Both the position numbers and the translations under genes were made by a program. 20,770 bases of DNA from Candidatus Moranbacteria bacterium GW2011_GWE2_36_40 (GTDB taxonomy: Bacteria > Patescibacteriota > Minisyncoccia > Moranbacterales > GWC2-37-73), in the NCBI GenBank assembly GCA_000991645.1, contig LBRX01000011.1:1-20770 (forward strand), written 5' to 3'. Positions within the stretch are counted from its first letter, which is position 1; every line of letters begins with the position of its first letter. Shown one piece after another: positions 1 to 6,340 of this stretch. The notes below the pieces were generated by a model. The model saw only the letters and a list, made by a program, of their open reading frames with translations. It was not told the origin of the DNA and made no database searches.

Positions 1-1
1 G

Positions 2-385
2 AAGAATTTAGGACTTACTAATTTCAGAGGAATAAAGCCAAAAAAAGAAGAAGTTGTTATTGCAAAAAATTATTATAATAAAGAGGAATTGACTCAGTTA
101 AATGCGCTTGTTGAACAATATTTGATATTTGCCACAGAACAGGCTCGTCGCAGAATTCCTATGAAAATGAGTGATTGGATTGAAAAACTTCATGGTTTTT
201 TGACAATTAATGATAGAAATATTCTGCAAGACGCGGGTAAAATTTCTCATGAATTAATGGCGGAGATTGCAGAAAAGAAATTTGATGAATATAAACAAAT
301 TGAAGCAATGCAAGATGTGGATTTTGATGAGGTTGCTTTGGATGCAATTAAAAATGCTAAAAAAAGAATTAAAAATAAAAAGTAA
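2..385 (+). CDS. RhuM-family protein, C-terminal part (5' end outside window)
   Basis: The frame is open from the first bases of the window to TAA at 383-385, so this is the 3' end of a longer gene. The TTG at 89 is an internal codon, not a start. The visible 127 residues match the C-terminal part of RhuM-family proteins: an N-L-G-L-T-N-F-R-G stretch, an I-A-K-N-Y-Y segment, then L-N-A-L-V-E-Q-Y-L, A-R-R-R-I-P-M-K-M-S-D-W and a Lys-rich tail. The complete RhuM protein at 13027-14058 shows the same order (IIAKNYLAEQHLKELERVVSAYL, then a DW motif), although the two are clearly diverged. RhuM was named from a Salmonella pathogenicity island; its biochemical role is not established, but the family has a DNA-binding-like N-terminus and is common on mobile islands. 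The missing N-terminus prevents any judgement of intactness. Confidence 0.8.
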   Translation, partial: KNLGLTNFRGIKPKKEEVVIAKNYYNKEELTQLNALVEQYLIFATEQARRRIPMKMSDWIEKLHGFLTINDRNILQDAGKISHELMAEIAEKKFDEYKQIEAMQDVDFDEVALDAIKNAKKRIKNKK

Positions 386-408
386 AAGTAAGATTAAAAC
401 AAAAATTC

Positions 409-535
409 ACCCTGTTAAATAATTTTGATTACAAAATTAAGATTTGAGCAGATTGGTGGAACAAAAAATAAAATTTTATTATAGATAATTTTGTTACTCT
501 AAATTAGTAGAGGCGCAAATCTTATTTAACAGGGT
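409..535. repeat. Long inverted repeat with internal hairpin upstream of trxB
   Basis: The left arm at 409-422 (accctgttaaataa) is a perfect 14-bp inverted match to 522-535. A second left segment at 440-450 (aagatttgagc) pairs with 513-523 with one mismatch. Between the two left segments, 421-438 forms its own hairpin (aattttg, loop atta, caaaatt). The whole therefore folds as a stem of about 23 bp with a side hairpin. The right arm ends two bases before the trxB ATG, so in RNA it would cover the start region. No T-tract follows, so it is not a simple terminator. It may be a structured 5' leader, a small non-autonomous mobile element, or a relic linked to the adjacent RhuM gene. The loop also contains a 14-bp palindrome at 467-480. 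Confidence 0.6.
453..482 (+). promoter_or_regulatory. Possible weak sigma70-type promoter for trxB
   Basis: ttggtg at 453-458 and tattat at 477-482 are separated by 18 bases. The match to consensus is partial and the region is AT-rich, where such matches occur by chance. It would start transcription near 490, keeping the right arm of the inverted repeat in the leader. Confidence 0.2.
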
Positions 536-537
536 AA

Positions 538-1455
538 ATGTACGATCTTATTATCATCGGTGCAGGTCCTGCTGGATTGGGAGCATCAATCTATGCTTCA
601 CGTTATAAGCTCAATCATGTTGTGATTGGAGGTGAAATCGGTGGGCAAGTAGTTGAAGCTTGGGAGATTGAAAATTACGCAGGAATAGAATCTATTTCGG
701 GAAAAGATTTGATGGATAAGTTTGTAAAACAAACGAAGGATTTGGGTGGGGTAATTATGGAGGATAATGTAAATAAAATTACAAAAGAAAAAGACTTTTT
801 TTTAGTGAGCACTGAGTCGGGGAAAAAACATGAAACAAAAAGTATCATTTTGGCCTTAGGTATGAAACCAAGAAAAATGAACATACCTGGCGAAGATAAA
901 TTTTTGGGTAAAGGAATTTCATATTGTGCAACTTGTGATGCAATGTTTTTTCGTGGAAAAGATGTTGCTGTTATTGGTGGTGGCGATGCTGCAGCTACAG
1001 CAGCTATTCATTTGGCTGAATTTGCCAATAGTGTGCAGTTGCTGTATAAGGAAGGAACAAAAACTTTCGAGCCAGCTTGGGATGAACAAATGGCAAAAAT
1101 AGGGAAAATAGCTGTTTCTACATTTGCAAATATTACAGGGATTGAGGGAAATGAAAAAGTGGAAGGATTGGATTATGAAAGTGATGGGGTAAAAAAAGAA
1201 CTTTCAATTCAAGGCGTATTCATTGAGATAGGATCAACACCTGGCGTCATTGTTGCCAAAGAACTTGGGGTAAAAACAGATGAACAAGGATATTTGATCG
1301 TTGATCAGGCGCAATCTACCAATGTGGAAAATGTTTATGCTGCTGGCGATGCAACAACTGGTTCTAATAAATTTCGTCAGATTATTACTGCTGTGGCTGA
1401 AGGAGCGGTCGCAGCTGGAAGTGTATATAAGAAATTAAAGTTGGTTAAAAAATAG
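538..1455 (+). CDS. trxB: Thioredoxin reductase-like flavoprotein
   Basis: A 305-residue FAD disulfide oxidoreductase of normal TrxB length. The FAD Rossmann motif GAGPAG is at residues 8-13, GGQ at 35-37, the redox pair CATC at 130-133, the second dinucleotide motif GGGDAA at 147-152 and the C-terminal FAD motif AAGDATT at 268-274, followed by RQIITAVAEGAVAA. It should reduce thioredoxin or a similar thiol carrier in the cytoplasm. The HRRxxxR motif that binds the 2'-phosphate of NADPH in classical TrxB is absent; that position reads LLYKEGTKTFEP (168-179), and the acidic residues after GGGD are replaced by Ala/Thr. The electron donor may therefore be NADH, ferredoxin or something else (inference). 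The ATG at 538 gives the correct N-terminus; the only nearby SD-like bases are aggg at 531-534, inside the inverted repeat. Confidence 0.93.
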   Translation: MYDLIIIGAGPAGLGASIYASRYKLNHVVIGGEIGGQVVEAWEIENYAGIESISGKDLMDKFVKQTKDLGGVIMEDNVNKITKEKDFFLVSTESGKKHETKSIILALGMKPRKMNIPGEDKFLGKGISYCATCDAMFFRGKDVAVIGGGDAAATAAIHLAEFANSVQLLYKEGTKTFEPAWDEQMAKIGKIAVSTFANITGIEGNEKVEGLDYESDGVKKELSIQGVFIEIGSTPGVIVAKELGVKTDEQGYLIVDQAQSTNVENVYAAGDATTGSNKFRQIITAVAEGAVAAGSVYKKLKLVKK

Positions 1456-1495
1456 TATTTGAATTTGGCTGATTAATAATTTAAAATTATACCAT

Positions 1496-2617
1496 ATGGA
1501 TGCAATTGAATTATCGAAAAAGATTGGGGGGAAAATTGAAATAAGATCAAAGAAAAAATTGACTAAGGAAACTTTGTCAGTTTTGTATACTCCCGGAGTT
1601 GCTGATGTTTGCAGGGCTATTGCAAAAAACAAAAAACTTTCTTTCGAATACACAATTCGCAAAAACACAGTGGCTGTTGTTTCTGATGGTAGCGCTGTTT
1701 TGGGTCTCGGGAATATTGGGCCTGAGGCAGGACTACCTGTGATGGAGGGAAAAGCTCTTTTATTTAAGGAGCTTGGTGGAGTGGATGCTATTCCAATAGT
1801 TTTAGCAACACAAGATACTGAAGAAATTATTAAAATTGTGAAAGCATTAGCGCCAACTTTTGGAGGAATTAATCTGGAAGATATTTCTGCTCCACGTTGT
1901 TTTGAAATTGAAAGACGCTTAAAAGAAGAATTGGATATTCCAGTAATGCATGACGATCAGCACGGAACAGCTATTGTTGTTTTGGCAGGACTTATCAATG
2001 CACTTAAGGTTGTCAAAAAAGACATCAAAAAAATTAGGATTGTGATTTCAGGTGCTGGTGCCGCAGGAACTGCTATTATGAATCTTTTGATGAATTATGG
2101 TGCTAAAAATATTATCGTGGTTGATAGTACTGGAATTATTTATAAGGAACGCCCAAGTGGAATGAACGATTCTAAAATGGAAATTGCAAAAATAACCAAT
2201 CCTCAAAATCTGCAGGGAACATTGCAGGATGCCTTGGCTGATAGTGATGTGTTTATTGGTGTGAGTGCTCCCAACCTGATTGATCATCTTGATATTCGCA
2301 GAATGAACAAGGATGCTATTGTTTTTGCAATGAGCAATCCTACTCCTGAAATTATGCCAGCTGAAGCCAAGAAGGGTGGTGCTGCAATTGTGGCAACCGG
2401 AAGATCTGATTATCCAAATCAAATCAATAATGTGTTAGTTTTCCCAGGCATTTTTCGTGGTGCTCTTGATACTCGCGCAAAGAAAATAACTGACAAACAC
2501 AAGCTTGCTGCAGCCATGGCTTTGGCAGCTTTGGTAAAAAAACCTAAGCATGATAAAATAATTGTGGATGCACTTGATAAGCGTGCTGCTAAAGTTGTTT
2601 CTAATGTTTTCAAATAA
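1496..2617 (+). CDS. Malic enzyme (malate dehydrogenase, decarboxylating)
   Basis: 373 residues, the short bacterial/archaeal malic enzyme form without a phosphotransacetylase domain. It catalyses oxidative decarboxylation of malate to pyruvate and CO2 with reduction of NAD(P)+. Visible family residues: YTPGV at 31-35 (catalytic Tyr31), EGKALL at 84-89 (catalytic Lys86), the metal ligands LED at 127-129 and HDDQHGTA at 152-159, the dinucleotide fold GAGAAG at 186-191, SNPTPE at 280-285 and TGRSDYPNQINN at 301-312. All key residues are present, so it should be active. It lies 40 bases after trxB in the same direction. In an organism with little central metabolism it may be a source of pyruvate and reducing equivalents (inference). 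The cofactor cannot be decided from motifs alone. No SD precedes the ATG. A run of six G lies at 1526-1531. Confidence 0.95.
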   Translation: MDAIELSKKIGGKIEIRSKKKLTKETLSVLYTPGVADVCRAIAKNKKLSFEYTIRKNTVAVVSDGSAVLGLGNIGPEAGLPVMEGKALLFKELGGVDAIPIVLATQDTEEIIKIVKALAPTFGGINLEDISAPRCFEIERRLKEELDIPVMHDDQHGTAIVVLAGLINALKVVKKDIKKIRIVISGAGAAGTAIMNLLMNYGAKNIIVVDSTGIIYKERPSGMNDSKMEIAKITNPQNLQGTLQDALADSDVFIGVSAPNLIDHLDIRRMNKDAIVFAMSNPTPEIMPAEAKKGGAAIVATGRSDYPNQINNVLVFPGIFRGALDTRAKKITDKHKLAAAMALAALVKKPKHDKIIVDALDKRAAKVVSNVFK

Positions 2618-2620
2618 ACG

Positions 2621-2703
2621 CGATTCGAAACAACGAATTACATTCGAATCTACGAATAAAAAATGTTTTCGTAGATTCGTGTACGTTTCGTAGTTTCGTA
2701 TCG
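2621..2703. repeat. Large imperfect inverted repeat (36-bp arms) between malic enzyme and yjbQ
   Basis: The left arm at 2621-2656 and the right arm at 2668-2703 align without gaps, matching at 28 of 36 positions. The inner 12 bp are perfect (cgaatctacgaa, 2645-2656, with 2668-2679) around an 11-base AT-rich loop. The arms are built from short units of the acgaa/ttcgta type, giving a CG-dinucleotide-rich block unlike the neighbouring genes. It fills the 95-base gap between the malic enzyme stop and the yjbQ start. No T-tract follows, so an intrinsic terminator is unlikely. A REP-like or MITE-like genomic repeat, or a protein-binding hairpin, fits better. Confidence 0.75.
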
Positions 2704-2712
2704 GTTACAAAA

Positions 2713-3162
2713 ATGAATAATATAAAAATACACAAACAAAAAATTGATCTTGAAAGTAGAAACCAAATTGAGTTTTTTGATGTGACTGAAAATGTGCAAG
2801 AAATTATTGATGCCTCTGGTGTTCGAGAAGGAAATGTCGTTGTTTTCACTCCACACACAACCATGGGTGTTGTGATTAATCATAACGAACCAATGTTGAT
2901 GCAGGATTTTATGAGAATTCTGTATAGATTGGCTCCAATGGATGATCGCTATGGGCATGATCTTTTTGAATTGAGAAAAACTTCAAAATCAGATGGGCGC
3001 AGCAATGGTCATTCTCATTGTAAGTCTTTCCTGGTAGGAGTAAGTCAAACAATTCCAATTGAAAAAGGAAAACTTCTTTTGACTGAGAAACAAAGCGTGT
3101 TTGCTGTTGAATTTGATGGAGCCAGAAAGCGTGATGTTATTGTGCAGGTTATGGGAATATGA
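2713..3162 (+). CDS. YjbQ family (UPF0047) protein
   Basis: 149 residues, close to the usual family length of about 130-145. Family motifs are clear: TPHTTMGVVINHNE (46-59), HDLFE (82-86), the conserved NGHSHCKSFLVG (98-109), PIEKGKLLLTEKQSV (115-129) and the terminal EFDGARKRDVIVQVMG (133-148). The usual Trp before Q in the W-Q motif is replaced by K-Q at 126-127. YjbQ of E. coli has weak thiamine-phosphate synthase activity in some assays, hence the database name; the real function of the family is not settled. The conserved His/Asn cluster suggests metal or phosphate binding. It starts 9 bases after the inverted repeat, without an SD, and is followed by pcm after 30 bases. Confidence 0.9.
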   Translation: MNNIKIHKQKIDLESRNQIEFFDVTENVQEIIDASGVREGNVVVFTPHTTMGVVINHNEPMLMQDFMRILYRLAPMDDRYGHDLFELRKTSKSDGRSNGHSHCKSFLVGVSQTIPIEKGKLLLTEKQSVFAVEFDGARKRDVIVQVMGI

Positions 3163-3192
3163 TTAAGTTATAAAGTTTAAAGCTTGTAAAGT

Positions 3193-3813
3193 ATGGGGAG
3201 GCTTGTTGATGATTTAATTAGAAATGGTTATTTGCGCACCAATAATGTTATCGATGCTTTTTTGGCAATTCCACGTGAAGAATTTGTTCAAAATGATTTG
3301 AAAAAAAATGCAGATTCAAACATCGCTTTGCCTATTGGCCATGGTCAAACAATTTCTCAACCGATGGTGGTAGCTTTTATGTTGGAATTGCTTGATGTGC
3401 AAAAAGGGCAACATATTTTGGATGTCGGAAGTGGAAGTGGCTGGACAACTGCCTTGTTGGCGAATATTGTTGGGAAAAATGGAAAAGTGATAGCAATTGA
3501 AATATTAAAAGATCTTTTTGAAAAGGGAAAATACAATGTGGAAAAATTAGATTTTATAAAAAATGGAATTGTTGATTTTTATTGTCAATCGGCCGAAAAT
3601 GGATTTGAAAAAAATGCGCCTTATGATCGTATTTTGGTTTCTGCATCAGCCAATAAAATTCCTGATTCATTCAAGCAGCAACTTGCAATTGGTGGTAAAA
3701 TGGTCTTACCAATTAATGATGAGATATGGTTTGTGGAAAAAAGAACTGAAAATGATTTTGAAATAAAAAAATTTCCAGGATTTGTTTTTGTGCCATTTGT
3801 GAAAAACAGTTGA
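3193..3813 (+). CDS. pcm: Protein-L-isoaspartate O-methyltransferase
   Basis: 206 residues, typical for Pcm. It transfers a methyl group from S-adenosylmethionine to abnormal isoaspartyl residues, starting repair of aged proteins in the cytoplasm. Motifs in order: the Pcm signature GHGQTISQP (49-57), SAM motif I LDVGSGSGW (76-84), acidic motif II I-E (102-103), YDRILVSAS (144-152) and GGKMVLPI (167-174), then the C-terminal FPGFVFVPFV (194-203). All catalytic and SAM-binding regions are present. The ATG follows a T/A-rich leader carrying agttataaagt (3166-3176), a string also found before tagD. The context (trxB, pcm) suggests a protein-maintenance grouping, but this is inference. Confidence 0.92.
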   Translation: MGRLVDDLIRNGYLRTNNVIDAFLAIPREEFVQNDLKKNADSNIALPIGHGQTISQPMVVAFMLELLDVQKGQHILDVGSGSGWTTALLANIVGKNGKVIAIEILKDLFEKGKYNVEKLDFIKNGIVDFYCQSAENGFEKNAPYDRILVSASANKIPDSFKQQLAIGGKMVLPINDEIWFVEKRTENDFEIKKFPGFVFVPFVKNS

Positions 3814-3846
3814 TGCAGTTTAATTAATTTCTTTTTTATTTTAACA

Positions 3847-4869
3847 ATGCTTACCATACGAAGAAAGATTAGTGTTTTGTTTGTTGCAGTAATTATTTTT
3901 ATTGGAGGTTTTTTATATTTGTATAATCAAATTTATTTGGCAACAGGTAAGACAACAACCCAGCAAACCATTCTTGTGCAAAAGGGTGACAACGCATTGG
4001 TTGTTGGAGAAAAACTCACAAAGGCAGGTGTGATTAGCGGAAAATATTATTTGGCATATTATCTTTGGAAGGGTGGTCAGATCCATTCCCTGGTTGCAGG
4101 TGTTTATGAATTCGCTCCTGGTGTTAAAATTCCAGAAGTTGCTCGTGTTGTTACTGGTGGTCAGGTTGCTTCCACTCGCGTGCCAATAACTTTTCCTGAA
4201 GGTTGGACGATGAAACAAATGGCAGAAAGACTTTCAAATAACAATTTTTCTGGAGATGAATTCTTGGCTATGGCAAAGGAACCTTCACAGGAATTGAAAA
4301 ATAAATACACATTTTTAACTGAGATTCCGCAAGGCAAGTCTTTGGAGGGATATCTTTTTCCAGATACATATTATTTTGCCAAAGATGCAACCACTCAAGA
4401 TATTTTGGAAAAAATGCTGAAAAATTTTAACATTAAAATGACTGATGCGCTACTGGATGAAATTTCTAAACAGAAAAAAACTTTATATGATGTGATAACT
4501 ATGGCTAGCATTATTGAAGGAGAAGTGCAGACAGATGAGGATAGAAAAATTGTATCGGGACTTTTTTGGAATCGTTTGAAAATTGGACAAGCCTTTGGCA
4601 GTGATGCAACATTGGAATATGTGCTTGGTGGTAATAAGCGCCAACATTCATTGGCTGAAACAAAAACTGATTCGCCATACAACACATATCTTTACAAGGG
4701 TCTTCCGCCTGGACCAGTTTCTAATCCTGGAATTTCCGCTATTAGGGCCGCTATTTATCCGATTGAAACGGAATATAATTATTTTCTTTCTGATCCAAAA
4801 ACTGGTAAGACAATTTTTTCAAAAACGTTTGAGGAGCATGTTGTGAATAAAGGAAAGTATGGATTATAA
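3847..4869 (+). CDS. mltG: Endolytic murein transglycosylase MltG (YceG-like)
   Basis: 340 residues, the usual MltG length. One N-terminal membrane helix (about 8-27) anchors it, with the rest outside. A LysM-like region (about 42-110) with the VQKGDNALVVGEKL segment is followed by the YceG catalytic domain: SLEGYLFPDTY (165-175), the catalytic glutamate E224 in MASIIEGE (219-226), FWNRLK (240-245), SDATLEY (252-258) and SPYNTYLYKGLPPGPVSNPG (276-295). MltG cuts nascent glycan strands of peptidoglycan and so sets their length. Its presence implies a murein wall, in line with mreBC further along. The start is the only ATG in frame before the membrane helix; no SD is seen (leader tttattttaaca). 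Confidence 0.94.
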   Translation: MLTIRRKISVLFVAVIIFIGGFLYLYNQIYLATGKTTTQQTILVQKGDNALVVGEKLTKAGVISGKYYLAYYLWKGGQIHSLVAGVYEFAPGVKIPEVARVVTGGQVASTRVPITFPEGWTMKQMAERLSNNNFSGDEFLAMAKEPSQELKNKYTFLTEIPQGKSLEGYLFPDTYYFAKDATTQDILEKMLKNFNIKMTDALLDEISKQKKTLYDVITMASIIEGEVQTDEDRKIVSGLFWNRLKIGQAFGSDATLEYVLGGNKRQHSLAETKTDSPYNTYLYKGLPPGPVSNPGISAIRAAIYPIETEYNYFLSDPKTGKTIFSKTFEEHVVNKGKYGL

Positions 4870-5052
4870 AAATTGTGTCATCTTTGACTCGGTAAATACT
4901 ATCTTGATTTGTGGATGGATTCTTATGCGGACAAGACTTACTATGGTCTAAAAGATTATTTTGTTGTATAGTAAGGAAATATCATTGTGAATCGTCATAA
5001 TGATGTTGGATATAAAAAGAAGAGTGGCATGTTTTTAATTGTAAGTAACTAG
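4870..5052. other. 183-base gap without a confident gene; possible coding remnant
   Basis: No intact gene is seen. In the frame of 4888-4971 the translation is well-formed (LGKYYLDLWMDSYADKTYYG, then LKDYFVV) and is preceded by TGA at 4885 and ended by a double stop (tagtaa, 4969-4974). The same frame then continues with GNIIVNRHNDVGYKKKSGMF to TAG at 5050. The amino acid mix looks protein-like, so this may be the decayed end of a gene lost when the glycan cluster was inserted next to mltG. It could equally be a leader of the flippase gene. No terminator or good promoter is visible (ttgact at 4884-4889 has no matching -10). Confidence 0.35.
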
Positions 5053-6336
5053 ATGATCTTAAGAATGTTTAGAAAAAAATTTTCCGAATGTGGCGCGTTT
5101 ACAAAAAACAGCCTTTTTTTATTTGTGGGTAGCATGGTTGTTGGTATTTTAAATTATATCTTCCATTTAGTAATAGGACGCCAAGTAAGTGTGAGTGTCT
5201 ACGGCGAAGCAGAAGCCTTGATTTCTCTGATAGCCATAATTTCTGTCCCGGCAGCAACCTTGACTATGGTAGCCACAAAATATGTGGCTGCCTGCAAAGT
5301 TGAAAATAACAAGAAAGGGAGCAAAAATATTCTTAGTTATTTGAACAAAAAAATGTTCAAATATGGCATTCCGGTTTTTGCGCTGGCTGTCATTGCAACA
5401 CCTATCATTGGCAAGGCTTTGAACATTCAAAATAGTTTTGCGCTTGTCCTGATCTGGCTGTCGATGTTTTTGTCTTTTTTTGCTGCGATTAATTCCGGCG
5501 TCTTGCGTGGCTGGCAGAAATTCAAAGATATTAGTTTGTCTGGCGTGTGGGGAACAATTGCCAAGCTTGTTTTTGGTATTGTCTTCGTTAATGCTGGGTT
5601 TGCTTTGAATGGTATTATTGGCGGATTTGTCCTTGGGACATTGGTGTCCTATGTTGCAACTATTTTTTTTCTGAAATTTATAAACTCAAAAAAAGAAGAA
5701 TATGGAAAATTGGATTGCGACAATTTGGTTGATTTCAAATCTCTCAAAAAGTTCATCCTTCCTGTCTTTGTGGGTAATCTTGCCATCGCAATTCTGAGCA
5801 ACGCTGATATGGTTTTGGCAAAGCATAATCTGGATGCTCTGTCAGCCGGTCAATATGGAGCGCTGACAATCGTTTCTAAAATCATTTTCTTTGGCACGGG
5901 TGTGCTTGCCAGTGTGCTGTTTGCGATGTCGGCCGAAAATAGCCACAAGGGTGATTCTTCCCTTCATATCCTCAAAACTGCCCTAGCCCTCGTTTTAGTG
6001 GCCTCTGGGGGTGCTACAATCATCTATTTCCTTTACCCGACCCTCATCTTGAGCCTGCTTTTTGGCGATAAATATGCCAGTTCAAGCCAATTTTTGGGCT
6101 GGTTAGCTATCTCAGTTTCATTGTTTTCCTTGGCGAATGTTATTTTTCAATATTTATTGTCTCGACATAAAACCAAAATATCCTATGTTTTATTGACAAT
6201 TTCTATTTTTATGTCATTATTGATAGGTATTTTTGGAAAAACAATAGGCACAATAATCCCGATAGTTATCGTTTTTCAGGCAGTTTCTGTTGGCATTGGT
6301 GTTTATTTTTTATTAAAACTAAGAAAGAAAAAATAA
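5053..6336 (+). CDS. Polysaccharide flippase (Wzx-like, MOP superfamily)
   Basis: 427 residues with about 12 predicted membrane helices spread along the whole length. The N-terminal pattern (NSLFLFVGSMVVGILNYIFH, then GRQVSVSVYGEAEALISLIA) is that of oligosaccharide/polysaccharide flippases, including a G-x-x-x-x-x-x-x-Y-G-E element near residues 41-53. It probably moves lipid-linked glycan intermediates across the cytoplasmic membrane. The downstream glycosyltransferase begins 4 bases after its stop, so the two are co-transcribed. The true start may be ATG 5053 or ATG 5065 (residue 5); neither has an SD. The middle of the gene (about 5160-6120) is visibly richer in G+C than its two ends, hinting at mosaic history. 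MurJ is less likely given the cluster. Confidence 0.88.
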   Translation: MILRMFRKKFSECGAFTKNSLFLFVGSMVVGILNYIFHLVIGRQVSVSVYGEAEALISLIAIISVPAATLTMVATKYVAACKVENNKKGSKNILSYLNKKMFKYGIPVFALAVIATPIIGKALNIQNSFALVLIWLSMFLSFFAAINSGVLRGWQKFKDISLSGVWGTIAKLVFGIVFVNAGFALNGIIGGFVLGTLVSYVATIFFLKFINSKKEEYGKLDCDNLVDFKSLKKFILPVFVGNLAIAILSNADMVLAKHNLDALSAGQYGALTIVSKIIFFGTGVLASVLFAMSAENSHKGDSSLHILKTALALVLVASGGATIIYFLYPTLILSLLFGDKYASSSQFLGWLAISVSLFSLANVIFQYLLSRHKTKISYVLLTISIFMSLLIGIFGKTIGTIIPIVIVFQAVSVGIGVYFLLKLRKKK

Positions 6337-6340
6337 GAGT

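Noticed and set aside
409..535. Branched inverted repeat as an intrinsic terminator of the RhuM gene
   Set aside because: Arms are over 100 bases apart and no T-tract follows the right arm, which instead runs into the trxB start.
1526..1531. G6 run in the malic enzyme gene as a phase-variation tract
   Set aside because: Shorter than the two G8 runs and located in a housekeeping gene; likely chance within Gly codons.
4915..4971. 18-codon reading frame starting ATG GAT TCT
   Set aside because: Too short, no SD, and the same frame is open on its 5' side to 4888, so the ATG is not a special start. Treated as possible debris in the gap entry.
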